64,000 nt of DNA from Cellulophaga lytica DSM 7489 (GTDB lineage: Bacteria > Bacteroidota > Bacteroidia > Flavobacteriales > Flavobacteriaceae). The notes beneath the pieces are model-generated. The model had not been told where the DNA came from and made no database searches. It saw only the letters and a program-made list of their open reading frames with translations. Where the stretch lies: contig NC_015167.1 in the NCBI RefSeq assembly GCF_000190595.1, positions 3,701,937 to 3,765,936 of the forward strand. The letters are read 5' to 3'. The translations under genes were made by a program, and so were the position numbers. Of the stretch, positions 27,453 through 34,899 are shown one piece after another (positions within the stretch are counted from its first letter, which is position 1; the number at the start of each line of letters is the position of its first letter).

Positions 27453-27779
27453 TTATAATGATTTTTCTAATAAAAAGGCTACTAAAAAAAGTAGTGTTAG
27501 TAATTTGTAGTTTACAATTTTTAAAGGAGCTAATAGCACTATTAAGCTCCAACTTAGCATTAAAAGAATTGTAAAAATTATAAATCCTGCTCCCAACCCA
27601 AATGTATAAATAGCTAAAAACAAACCGAATACAAAAAGTACAATTGCTGCTATTTTTACACTTTTTTGTTTGTTATGTAACCAAAATAATAGTTTAAATT
27701 CTTTTGTAATTACAGCACGTTTAGAGGTGCTATAATGCAACAAACAAGCAAGGGTGGTTACTAAAATTAATACGGTCAT
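27453..27779 (-). CDS. Small membrane protein, DUF3325-like
   Basis: A 108-residue membrane protein with four predicted helices: the N-terminal TVLILVTTLACLLHY, then AAIVLFVFGLFLAIYTFGLG, FIIFTILLMLSWSLIVLL and LLTLLFLVAFLLE. Size, order of helices and position in the operon match the DUF3325 family that accompanies PepSY and DUF3649 genes. No catalytic residues are evident. The start at 27779 follows a hairpin (27801-27837) that separates it from the receptor gene. Confidence 0.6.
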   Translation of the reverse strand: MTVLILVTTLACLLHYSTSKRAVITKEFKLLFWLHNKQKSVKIAAIVLFVFGLFLAIYTFGLGAGFIIFTILLMLSWSLIVLLAPLKIVNYKLLTLLFLVAFLLEKSL

Positions 27780-27800
27780 TTTTTATTTTTTTTTAATGTA

Positions 27801-27837
27801 AACATCCTAGCCTGGTACAGCTCCAGACTAAGATGTT
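27801..27837 (-). other. Intercistronic hairpin between TonB receptor and downstream genes
   Basis: AACATCCTAGCCTGG (27801-27815) and CCAGACTAAGATGTT (27823-27837) pair at 13 of 15 positions around a 7-base loop. It is not followed by a T run on the minus strand, so it is probably not a full terminator. It may stabilise the receptor mRNA or reduce read-through, making more receptor than membrane proteins. Confidence 0.6.
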
Positions 27838-27864
27838 ACTGCAAAAATCCAACTTAAACTATTT

Positions 27865-30288
27865 TTAAAACTTATATGTGAAGTTTGCTAATAATGCTCT
27901 TGGCTGTTGTGGTGTAATGGTTGTCCACCCTTTGTAATATGTTTCATTAAACATATTATTAAGTTTTAATCCTACCCTGTATTTATCTGCTTGGTAAAAA
28001 ACTGATGAATTGTATATAGTGTAGCTAGGCAAATCAAAAGTACCTCCTGGTCCATAATTAATAATAGAACTTTCACTAGCTCCGTTTAAACCAAAACCTA
28101 GTCCAAAACCTTCTAAACTTCCCACCTGAAACTCATAATTTGCCCAAAGGTTGTAAAGAGTTTCTGCTCCAGATTCTAAAGGTCTTGTACCTGCTAATAT
28201 TGCATTATCAGTCTTTGTAATTTCACTATCGTTATTACTAAAACCGGCCTTTATATTTAAACCATTAATTGGGTTTGCATTAATTTCTATCTCTATACCT
28301 GTACTTTCTACTTCACCGTCTTGTATTTTATTAAATGCAGATGTTGGATCTGTCATTACTTTATCAGACACTGTAATGTCATAATAACTAACTGTAGCAT
28401 TTAATTTACCGTTAAATAGGTTTGTTTTTATACCAAACTCTAATTGGTTTGCTTGTTCTGGATCAAAAGATTTTAGCGTTTGCGGGCCATCTGCTGGGTC
28501 ACCTACTAAACTAGGCGCAATATTTGTAAATCCGTTTTGGTAATTGGCAAAAACCGATAATTTATCTAGTATTGGTTGGTACAACACACCAAACTTAGGA
28601 GAAAAAGCTGTTTGTGCATAGTCATCTGCATCTGTAGTTACATCATCTTCATTATCAAACCTATCTACACGTAAGCTTGCCATTGCAGATAAAGCTGGTG
28701 TAATATTTAATACATCAGACACGTAAGCACTATAAGTACTTGTTTTAGATTTTATATTGTTTGTTGTTTGTGCTGCTAAAACAGACAATACTCCTGCTTC
28801 TGTTAATGGGTAAGTATCTGTTTCTACTTCTGGTGTAAAAGGGTTATCACCGTTTGTATCTCCGTTTGGTAATACGTTACCGTAAAAAGAAAAACCAGAA
28901 CTTTGGTCTATGTTTGTTGCTTGGTAATAATCTAAACCTGCAACGACTCTGTTACGTAATGTTCCTAGTTTAAAGTCTCCAATAAAGTTTTGTTGTATGT
29001 CCGTAGTATTTGTTTTTCCATTTTCTTTATTTATCATTCTAGAAAATGTATTAGGCTCTAAAATTCCGTACTCATATAAATAAGAGTAATATCCGTTAGA
29101 AGAGGTATTACTTTTAGACAAAATAGTTTGTGATTGCCAAGTGTCAGACAATTTATAATCCATTTCTACTCTGTAGTTAGATGTAGGATTCTCTATAGAC
29201 AAATCATTAGAAGTGTATGATAATTTATTATTGTAGCCCAACTCTGAAATACTAGAAGATGCAGATGGTGCTGCTCTGTTTAAAAATAACGAAGTGGCAT
29301 TTGTTTGCTCTGCTTCTGTAATTTCTGCATACAATGAAAATGATAATTTATTATTTACACGGTATGATAAAGATGGTGCTACAAAAAACGACTTTTTAAA
29401 ACCTGCATCCTGAAAGCTATCTTCTGTGTGGTAAGCTGTATTTAGCCTAAAATAGATGTCATTATTTTTATCTAAAGCAGTATTAAAATCTGCAGAAAGT
29501 ACTGTTAAACCGTAAGAACCTGCTGTAAGAGATACTTCACCACCATAACCTTTGTATGGCTTTTTAGTAACTGTATTAATTAAACCTCCGTAAGATGTTA
29601 CAGAACTACCAAACAATGTAGCAGATGGTCCTTTTATAACCTCTATACGCTCTATATTTGCTGCATTTATTGTTCCATTTGTTAAGCCAGGCATACCGTT
29701 TACCAATTGTGGCTGCACGCTAAAACCACGAATACTGTAGTATCCAGATCCGTCTCCTCCGCGGCCTGTAGAGCTCCATAACTTGTCTACACCAACTGCA
29801 TTTTTTAGAGCATCATCAAACTTTGTTGTTATTTGAGACACTAATAAATCTGAGGTTATTGTACTGTAAACCTGTGTATTTTCTAAATCTTTCAAAGGTA
29901 ATTTTGCTACATAGGCTGTTTCTTTTCTAGAAAACTTATTTCTACGTTCTCCATTAACAACTACCTCTTTTAAAATTTCGTTTCCTTCATATAGTTGTAC
30001 TATCTCTAATGTATTTTCTGTGTTTGCAGTAATTGTAACCTGCAGTTCTTTAGTTTTATAACCTAAGTAAGATACAAGAACCGTGTAAGTGCCAGATTCT
30101 AAATTTGCTATACTAAATGCACCATCAAAATTAGTTTGTGCTCCTAAAGCTGTTCCTTTTACTAATACATTTACACCCATTAAAGGGGTATTATCTACGT
30201 CTGTTACTTTACCTGTTAGTGTAGTGTTTTGTGCTGTAGCTGCAATTGTTGCTACCAATAACATTACTAAGGTCATTAAATTTTTCAT
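27865..30288 (-). CDS. TonB-dependent siderophore-type receptor
   Basis: An 807-residue outer membrane receptor: Sec signal (ending ATAQ), a carboxypeptidase-regulatory-like domain (about 23-100, ALGAQTNFDGAFSI, SYLGYKTKEL), plug domain (about 125-245, DGSGYYSIRGFSVQPQLVNGMPGL, IERIEVIKGPSATLFGS) and a barrel ending with ALLANFTYKF. The plug motifs FSVQ and IEVIKGPS are those of the siderophore receptor group. With the PepSY, DUF3325-like and DUF3649-like genes behind it, ferric-siderophore uptake is likely; the ligand cannot be told. Its promoter contains a good -33/-7 pair. No Fur box was identified with confidence. Confidence 0.9.
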   Translation of the reverse strand: MKNLMTLVMLLVATIAATAQNTTLTGKVTDVDNTPLMGVNVLVKGTALGAQTNFDGAFSIANLESGTYTVLVSYLGYKTKELQVTITANTENTLEIVQLYEGNEILKEVVVNGERRNKFSRKETAYVAKLPLKDLENTQVYSTITSDLLVSQITTKFDDALKNAVGVDKLWSSTGRGGDGSGYYSIRGFSVQPQLVNGMPGLTNGTINAANIERIEVIKGPSATLFGSSVTSYGGLINTVTKKPYKGYGGEVSLTAGSYGLTVLSADFNTALDKNNDIYFRLNTAYHTEDSFQDAGFKKSFFVAPSLSYRVNNKLSFSLYAEITEAEQTNATSLFLNRAAPSASSSISELGYNNKLSYTSNDLSIENPTSNYRVEMDYKLSDTWQSQTILSKSNTSSNGYYSYLYEYGILEPNTFSRMINKENGKTNTTDIQQNFIGDFKLGTLRNRVVAGLDYYQATNIDQSSGFSFYGNVLPNGDTNGDNPFTPEVETDTYPLTEAGVLSVLAAQTTNNIKSKTSTYSAYVSDVLNITPALSAMASLRVDRFDNEDDVTTDADDYAQTAFSPKFGVLYQPILDKLSVFANYQNGFTNIAPSLVGDPADGPQTLKSFDPEQANQLEFGIKTNLFNGKLNATVSYYDITVSDKVMTDPTSAFNKIQDGEVESTGIEIEINANPINGLNIKAGFSNNDSEITKTDNAILAGTRPLESGAETLYNLWANYEFQVGSLEGFGLGFGLNGASESSIINYGPGGTFDLPSYTIYNSSVFYQADKYRVGLKLNNMFNETYYKGWTTITPQQPRALLANFTYKF

Positions 30289-30326
30289 TATTCTTATTTA
30301 GATTGATTTAAAATAATTTTGTGTTG

Positions 30327-30357
30327 CAAACTTAAATCAGGATTAGTTACAAACCAA
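30327..30357 (-). promoter_or_regulatory. Promoter of the TonB receptor operon
   Basis: On the minus strand TTG (30357-30355), a 20-base gap and TAAGTTTG (30334-30327) fit the Bacteroidota TTG-N17-23-TAnnTTTG promoter. The -7 box is 38 bases before the ATG at 30288. Confidence 0.6.
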
Positions 30358-30465
30358 GAATTATTTTTATTAATTCTAAATAAACTTAAGGAGAGGGAGT
30401 TAACATCGATATTAAAATAAAAAGGTGAAAATTTAGGGTTTTAACACTATCATTATTTGCTATTA

Positions 30466-30483
30466 AGTAACTTTGATGTTACT
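30466..30483 (+). promoter_or_regulatory. Inverted repeat AGTAAC-N6-GTTACT directly before the Crp/Fnr gene
   Basis: AGTAAC (30466-30471) and GTTACT (30478-30483) surround TTTGAT and abut the ATG at 30484. The half-sites GTAAC/GTTAC are those of the two downstream operators (31122 and 33773), but the gap is 6 rather than 4. It could allow autorepression. The different spacing makes this less certain than the other two. Confidence 0.5.
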
Positions 30484-31119
30484 ATGATTGAAGAATTAAA
30501 AAATAGCTACGGCACTTTATTTGAAGACCAATTACTACAAGAAATTCTTGAAGTGGCTACTTATAAAGAAGTTCCTGAGGGTTTTAAACTTATAGAAATT
30601 GGCGACTACGTAAAGTCTATGCCCTTACTTGTATCTGGTGCCATAAAAATACTTAGAGAAGATACTGAAGGAGATGAGCTACTACTCTACTACCTAGAAA
30701 AAGGAGAAACTTGTACTATGACAATGGCTTGTTGTATGGGGCAAAAAAAGAGTGAAATTAGAGCTATTGCAGAAACAGATGCTAAGTTAATTATGGTTCC
30801 TATAGAAAAAATGGAAATTTGGACATCTAAATACAAATCTTGGAGAGATTTTGTTTTTGAAAGTTATCATAACCGTATTAATGAGTTGCTACTTACCGTA
30901 GATAGTGTTGCTTTTTTAAAAATGGATGAACGTTTACTAAATTACTTAAGAGAAAAGGTAAGGGTAACTAATAGTTCTATTATTAAAAATACGCATCAGG
31001 AAATTGCGTATGATCTACATAGTTCTAGAGTGGTGATTTCTAGATTACTAAAGAAGTTAGAAAAGTTAGAAAAAATAGAATTACACAGAAATCACATAAA
31101 AATTATAAACATTAGTTAA
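30484..31119 (+). CDS. Crp/Fnr family transcriptional regulator with a three-cysteine cluster
   Basis: A 211-residue regulator read from the ATG at 30484; a longer reading from TTG at 30457 is less likely. It has a cyclic-nucleotide-binding-type beta-barrel (GFKLIEIGDYVKSMPLLVSG, LYYLEKGETC) and a winged helix at the end (THQEIAYDLHSSRVVISRLLKKLEK). Its only cysteines are Cys77, Cys83 and Cys84, packed in CTMTMACCMG at the end of the barrel; there is no N-terminal iron-sulfur motif as in Fnr. The cAMP-contact residues of Crp are not evident. The flanking sulfur genes and the repeated GTAAC/GTTAC operator suggest it controls them, perhaps sensing persulfide or sulfide through these cysteines (inference). 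Confidence 0.9.
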   Translation: MIEELKNSYGTLFEDQLLQEILEVATYKEVPEGFKLIEIGDYVKSMPLLVSGAIKILREDTEGDELLLYYLEKGETCTMTMACCMGQKKSEIRAIAETDAKLIMVPIEKMEIWTSKYKSWRDFVFESYHNRINELLLTVDSVAFLKMDERLLNYLREKVRVTNSSIIKNTHQEIAYDLHSSRVVISRLLKKLEKLEKIELHRNHIKIINIS

Positions 31120-31121
31120 AT

Positions 31122-31136
31122 GTAACCTAAGTTACT
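31122..31136 (+). promoter_or_regulatory. Operator GTAACCTAAGTTACT of the persulfide dioxygenase gene
   Basis: An inverted repeat GTAAC-N4-GTTAC, three bases after the regulator stop. The identical 15-mer occurs at 33773-33787 before the YeeE gene. It starts 36 bases before the -7 box in both cases, which would centre the palindrome near -41, the class II activator position for Crp/Fnr proteins. Confidence 0.75.
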
Positions 31137-31137
31137 G

Positions 31138-31165
31138 TTGTACAAATTAATAACTCATAAGTTTG
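31138..31165 (+). promoter_or_regulatory. Promoter of the persulfide dioxygenase gene
   Basis: TTG (31138-31140), 17 bases, then TAAGTTTG (31158-31165): a full match to the Bacteroidota promoter pattern. The ATG is at 31190. The operator lies immediately upstream and touches the -33 region. Confidence 0.7.
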
Positions 31166-31189
31166 TAGTCCAAATTAAACTACAATGTT

Positions 31190-32596
31190 ATGATTATAGA
31201 ACAAATATACACAGGTTGCCTATCACAAGGGGCATATTATATAGAGAGTAATGGTGAAGCGGCTATTATAGATCCTTTAAGAGAAACTTCTCCTTACACT
31301 AAAAGAGCAGAAGAAAATAATGCTACTATTAAATACATTTTTGAAACTCATTTTCACGCAGATTTTGTTAGTGGACACGTTACATTAGCTCAAAAAACTG
31401 GAGCTCCTATTGTATACGGACCTAAAGCAGATCCTACATTTGATGCTATTATTGCTAAAGACAATCAGGAATTTAAAGTTGGTGATATAACCATTATAGC
31501 CTTACACACGCCTGGCCATACTATGGAAAGTACTACGTATCTTTTAAAGGATGAAAACGGAAACGACCACGCTATTTTTAGTGGTGACACTCTATTTTTA
31601 GGTGATGTAGGTAGGCCAGATTTAGCACAAAAAGCAGGCGAAATTACAGAAGAAGACTTGGCAGGCTTTTTATACGACAGTTTACGAAACAAAATTATGC
31701 CTTTAGCAGATTCTATTTTAGTATATCCTGCACACGGGGCTGGGTCTGCCTGCGGAAAAAATTTAAGTAAAGACACAGTTGACACTTTAGGGAACCAAAA
31801 AAAGACAAATTATGCCTTACGTGAAAATATGACTAAGGAAGAGTTTATAAAAGAGGTTACAGATGGTTTACTACCTCCTCCTGAGTATTTTCCTTTAAAT
31901 GTAAAAATGAACAAAGAAGGGTATGATGATATAGCAAATATTATAAAACGTGGCACAATAGAATTAGACCCAGATATGGTAGAGGCATTAGCTAACAATA
32001 CTGGCGCCATAATTTTAGATGTAAGACACCAAGATGAATTTGCCAAAGGCCATATTCCCAGATCTATTTTTATTGGTTTAAATGGTAGTTTTGCTCCTTG
32101 GGTAGGTGCACTAATTGCAGATGTAGAGCAACCTATAATACTAATTGCTCCAGAGGGTAAAGAAGAAGAAACAGTCACTAGATTATCTAGAGTTGGTTTT
32201 GATAATACGCTTGGATACCTAAAAGGCGGATTTAACGCTTGGAAAAAAGCTGCTAAAGAGTATGATACTGTTAGCTGTACAACAGCAGAAAAGCTAAGTA
32301 ACGAGGTAAAAGATTCTACAAAAATTTACGATGTTAGAAAGGAAAGCGAATTTTTATCTGAGCACGTAATTAACGCAGTTAATACTCCTTTAGATTTTAT
32401 TAATAAATACCTTAAAAAGTACCCTGCTAACAACAACTTTTACATACACTGTGCTAGTGGTTACAGAAGTATGGTAGCCGCTTCTATATTAAAAAGTAGA
32501 GGCATACATAACCTTATTAATGTAAACGGAGGTATTGCTGCCTTAAAGGAAACAAAAATACCAATAAGCAACTACGTTTGCCCATCTACTTTATAA
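31190..32596 (+). CDS. CstB-like persulfide dioxygenase fused to two rhodanese domains
   Basis: A 468-residue cytoplasmic protein. The N-terminal metallo-beta-lactamase fold (about 1-240) is of ETHE1/persulfide dioxygenase type, with THFHADF (His54, His56, Asp58), GHTMEST (His110) and SGDTLFLGDVGRPDL (Asp133). A rhodanese domain follows (about 265-355, LDVRHQDEFAKGH) whose active-site loop reads LIAPEGKEEE and lacks Cys. The C-terminal rhodanese (about 365-460) has an intact loop HCASGYRS (Cys421). This order of dioxygenase, pseudo-rhodanese and active rhodanese is that of CstB from Staphylococcus aureus, which turns low-molecular-weight persulfides into thiosulfate. It is monocistronic, with operator, promoter and strong terminator; it is probably a sulfide/persulfide detoxification enzyme. 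Confidence 0.9.
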   Translation: MIIEQIYTGCLSQGAYYIESNGEAAIIDPLRETSPYTKRAEENNATIKYIFETHFHADFVSGHVTLAQKTGAPIVYGPKADPTFDAIIAKDNQEFKVGDITIIALHTPGHTMESTTYLLKDENGNDHAIFSGDTLFLGDVGRPDLAQKAGEITEEDLAGFLYDSLRNKIMPLADSILVYPAHGAGSACGKNLSKDTVDTLGNQKKTNYALRENMTKEEFIKEVTDGLLPPPEYFPLNVKMNKEGYDDIANIIKRGTIELDPDMVEALANNTGAIILDVRHQDEFAKGHIPRSIFIGLNGSFAPWVGALIADVEQPIILIAPEGKEEETVTRLSRVGFDNTLGYLKGGFNAWKKAAKEYDTVSCTTAEKLSNEVKDSTKIYDVRKESEFLSEHVINAVNTPLDFINKYLKKYPANNNFYIHCASGYRSMVAASILKSRGIHNLINVNGGIAALKETKIPISNYVCPSTL

Positions 32597-32602
32597 AAAC
32601 AC

Positions 32603-32643
32603 AAAAGCTAAAACACTAATTAATTAGTGTTTTAGCTTTTTTT
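32603..32643. terminator. Bidirectional terminator between convergent genes
   Basis: AAAGCTAAAACACTAAT (32604-32620) and ATTAGTGTTTTAGCTTT (32623-32639) form a 17-bp perfect stem, with T run on the plus side and A run on the other. It serves the dioxygenase gene and the hydrolase gene arriving from the right. Confidence 0.92.
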
Positions 32644-32649
32644 TATTTA

Positions 32650-33648
32650 CTAATTTCCCTTTATACGCTCCCATAAATCAGTTAGTAATTTTTTAGCCTG
32701 AGTTCTATTTTTTGGAATTTCACTAAAAGAAATACTTCCATTACCATATTTATGTATTTGATACCTAAACACAAAATCTTGATCATTATAATCTAAACCT
32801 AGTGTACCAAAACGTAAATCGTTATAATATAAAAAGTCCTTGTATGTATCAATAGTATACCATCCTTTACTAATGGCAATCATACGTTGCATTTTTGGGT
32901 TATCTTTTAAATCGTTTACTAAAAAATGATTTTTATTATACCTAGAAAACAAAATAGGCTTGGTGTCAAAAAAAGAATAATGGCCAATGTAAAATGCATC
33001 TTCAGTCTCTACATTTGCTGTCCATAAAATAGTATTTAAAGCAGATGGTTTTGTTTCTATTTGTGAGTATACTATATTTTGTTCTTCTAATTGTTTTTTA
33101 AATTGATAAAAAGCAACACCCTTTAAAGCAAAGGTTAATAGTAAATAACTACTACTTATTATTAAACCTAATCTATTATATTTTTTACGCTTTAAGCTTT
33201 CTTTTTTCTGAAACATTGTTAGAATTACAAACACCAAAAAAGGAACTGTATACAATGGGTCTATAACAAAAATAGTTTTAAATGCTAGTCGGTTATTTAA
33301 TGGCCAAAACAACTGTGTTCCCCAAGTTGTATGTGCATCTAAAATTGGATGCGTTACAAATGCTAAAAAGAAAAGCCAACACCAACCTCTAAAATCTTTA
33401 TACTTCTCATACCTTGTAACTAACCACGCAAAAATTGGGGCAAATACTACAGAAAATAATACAGAGTGTGTAAAACCACGGTGTATTTCTAAGCCCGTAA
33501 CAGTATCTGTATAGAAAGATGCAAAGGTGTCTAAATCTGGTATTGTACCTGCAATTGCGCCATAAAGCATTGCCTTATTTCCTATTTTTTTTCCTAAAAC
33601 AGCCTCTCCTACTGCTGCTCCTAATACTATTTGCGTTAAAGAATCCAT
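32650..33648 (-). CDS. YdjM-type membrane-bound metal-dependent hydrolase
   Basis: A membrane protein of about 332 residues read from the ATG at 33648 (MDSLTQIVLGAAVGEAVLGKK is the usual start; an ATG at 33669 adds seven residues). Family motifs: GTIPDLDTFA, HRGFTHSVLF and THPILDAHTTWGTQLFWP, giving the metal-binding His and Asp set of the YdjM/LexA-regulated hydrolase family. Several transmembrane helices fill the N-terminal half, and the C-terminal part is a soluble beta-rich domain. The substrate is unknown. It is placed between the two parts of the sulfur module on the opposite strand; I see no reason to tie it to sulfur chemistry. Confidence 0.85.
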   Translation of the reverse strand: MDSLTQIVLGAAVGEAVLGKKIGNKAMLYGAIAGTIPDLDTFASFYTDTVTGLEIHRGFTHSVLFSVVFAPIFAWLVTRYEKYKDFRGWCWLFFLAFVTHPILDAHTTWGTQLFWPLNNRLAFKTIFVIDPLYTVPFLVFVILTMFQKKESLKRKKYNRLGLIISSSYLLLTFALKGVAFYQFKKQLEEQNIVYSQIETKPSALNTILWTANVETEDAFYIGHYSFFDTKPILFSRYNKNHFLVNDLKDNPKMQRMIAISKGWYTIDTYKDFLYYNDLRFGTLGLDYNDQDFVFRYQIHKYGNGSISFSEIPKNRTQAKKLLTDLWERIKGN

Positions 33649-33772
33649 ATATAAATTATAGCTACACAAAACTACATCTTTAAAATTATAAAGTATATTT
33701 ATAAGCAGAAGTAAAGCATAACTATTACATTTAGGCGCTGCATTAAATATATTCTACTCTTGGTAACCTAAG

Positions 33773-33787
33773 TTACTTTCTATTATT
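33773..33787 (+). promoter_or_regulatory. Operator GTAACCTAAGTTACT of the YeeE gene pair
   Basis: Identical over 15 bases to 31122-31136 and at the same 36-base offset from the -7-like box. It lies in the gap between the hydrolase gene and the YeeE gene, 50 bases from the YeeE ATG. Confidence 0.75.
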
Positions 33788-33808
33788 GTGAAATGAAGTT
33801 TCTTTGCA

Positions 33809-33816
33809 ACGCATCA
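33809..33816 (+). promoter_or_regulatory. Weak -7-like box TTTCTTTG for the YeeE gene pair
   Basis: TTTCTTTG differs from TAnnTTTG at one position and has no TTG at the expected -33 distance. A poor core promoter with a well placed upstream operator is typical of activator-dependent transcription. The ATG follows at 33837. Confidence 0.5.
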
Positions 33817-33836
33817 AATAATTATTAAAATTTAAA

Positions 33837-34394
33837 ATGGAATTAATTTTACAACCTTGGCCTTGGTATGTGTCTGGCCCGCTAATTGCTTTAGTGCTGT
33901 TTTTACTACTTTTTGCGGGTAAAAACTTTGGTATGTCTAGCAACTTAAGAACTCTTTGTACGATTTGTGGAGCAGATAAAAAATCGGACTTTTTTAAGTT
34001 TAATTGGAAAAGTCAAAAATGGAACTTAGTTGTAATGATTGGAGCCATTATTGGTGGCTTTATAGGAGCAAACTTTTTAACAGAATCTACAGCTGTAGCC
34101 ATAAACCCAGAAACTGTAGAGCAATTACAAGAATTGGGCTTTTCTAGCGCAGGAAATGCGTATTTACCAACAGAACTATATGGTTTAGAAGCATTAACAG
34201 ATATAAAAAGTATTTTAATTTTAGCCATAGGCGGGCTCCTAGTTGGTTTTGGAACAAGGTATGCTGGTGGCTGTACATCTGGGCACGCAATATCTGGTTT
34301 AAGTAACTTACAACTACCTTCTTTAATAGCTGTTATTGGCTTTTTTATTGGCGGTTTATTTATGATTCACGTTTTATACCCTTTAATATTTTAA
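33837..34394 (+). CDS. YeeE/YedE family sulfur-compound transporter, first half
   Basis: A 185-residue membrane protein with about four helices. The YeeE/YedE signature GFGTRYAGGCTSGHAISG is present, with Cys146 as the expected transport cysteine; another pair, Cys41 and Cys44 (LCTICGADKKS), lies in an N-terminal loop. Characterised YeeE proteins (TsuA) take up thiosulfate by relay between conserved cysteines. This one is half-length and is followed after 3 bases by a second half-length member, so the pair probably forms one transporter. The matching operator with the CstB-like gene implies common control; direction and substrate (thiosulfate or another sulfur species) are inferred. Confidence 0.88.
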   Translation: MELILQPWPWYVSGPLIALVLFLLLFAGKNFGMSSNLRTLCTICGADKKSDFFKFNWKSQKWNLVVMIGAIIGGFIGANFLTESTAVAINPETVEQLQELGFSSAGNAYLPTELYGLEALTDIKSILILAIGGLLVGFGTRYAGGCTSGHAISGLSNLQLPSLIAVIGFFIGGLFMIHVLYPLIF

Positions 34395-34397
34395 GCT

Positions 34398-34811
34398 ATG
34401 AGAACATTTATATATTTACTTATTGGAATATTGTTTGGTATAACAATGTTTAAGTCTGAAGCAGCTTCTTGGTTTCGTATCTATGAAATGTTTCAAATGC
34501 AATCTTTTCATATGTATGGCATTATAGGCTCTGCTGTTGGGCTTGGTGTTGTAATTACGTACCTTATTAAGCGTTTTAAAGTAAAATCTGCTTATGGAGA
34601 AGAAATAAAATTTATTCCTAAAAACAAAAGCGTTAGCAGATACCTTTTTGGCGGCATTATTTTTGGACTTGGTTGGGCTTTAGCTGGCGCATGTCCTGGC
34701 CCAATGTTTACTTTAGTAGGTGCTGGTTTTGCTCCTATTTTAATTGTAATAGTTTTTGCCGTGTTAGGTACATTTTTATATGGTATTGTAAGAGATAAAT
34801 TACCCCATTAA
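34398..34811 (+). CDS. YeeE/YedE family (DUF6691) transporter, second half
   Basis: A 137-residue membrane protein with about four helices and the signature FGLGWALAGACPGPMFTLVGAG, where Cys99 matches the conserved cysteine of the family's second repeat. It is the usual partner of a YeeE half-protein in Bacteroidota and Proteobacteria, corresponding to DUF6691. It is co-transcribed with the preceding gene (3-base gap) and ends at a strong terminator. Confidence 0.88.
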   Translation: MRTFIYLLIGILFGITMFKSEAASWFRIYEMFQMQSFHMYGIIGSAVGLGVVITYLIKRFKVKSAYGEEIKFIPKNKSVSRYLFGGIIFGLGWALAGACPGPMFTLVGAGFAPILIVIVFAVLGTFLYGIVRDKLPH

Positions 34812-34843
34812 AAATGCTGTATAAACCAGTATACAAGACACAA

Positions 34844-34876
34844 AAAAGGCTTCATTTTACAATGAAGCCTTTTTTA
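34844..34876. terminator. Terminator between the YeeE pair and the DPP-IV gene
   Basis: AAAAGGCTTCATT and AATGAAGCCTTTT form a 13-bp stem with a TTAC loop, followed by T on the plus strand and A-rich DNA on the other side. It can stop transcription from both directions. Confidence 0.9.
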
Positions 34877-34899
34877 GTTTAAAAATTAAGAGGGTGTTT

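Noticed and set aside
27801..27837. Rho-independent terminator
   Set aside because: The stem is strong, but there is no T run on the minus strand, and the downstream genes appear to belong to the same operon.
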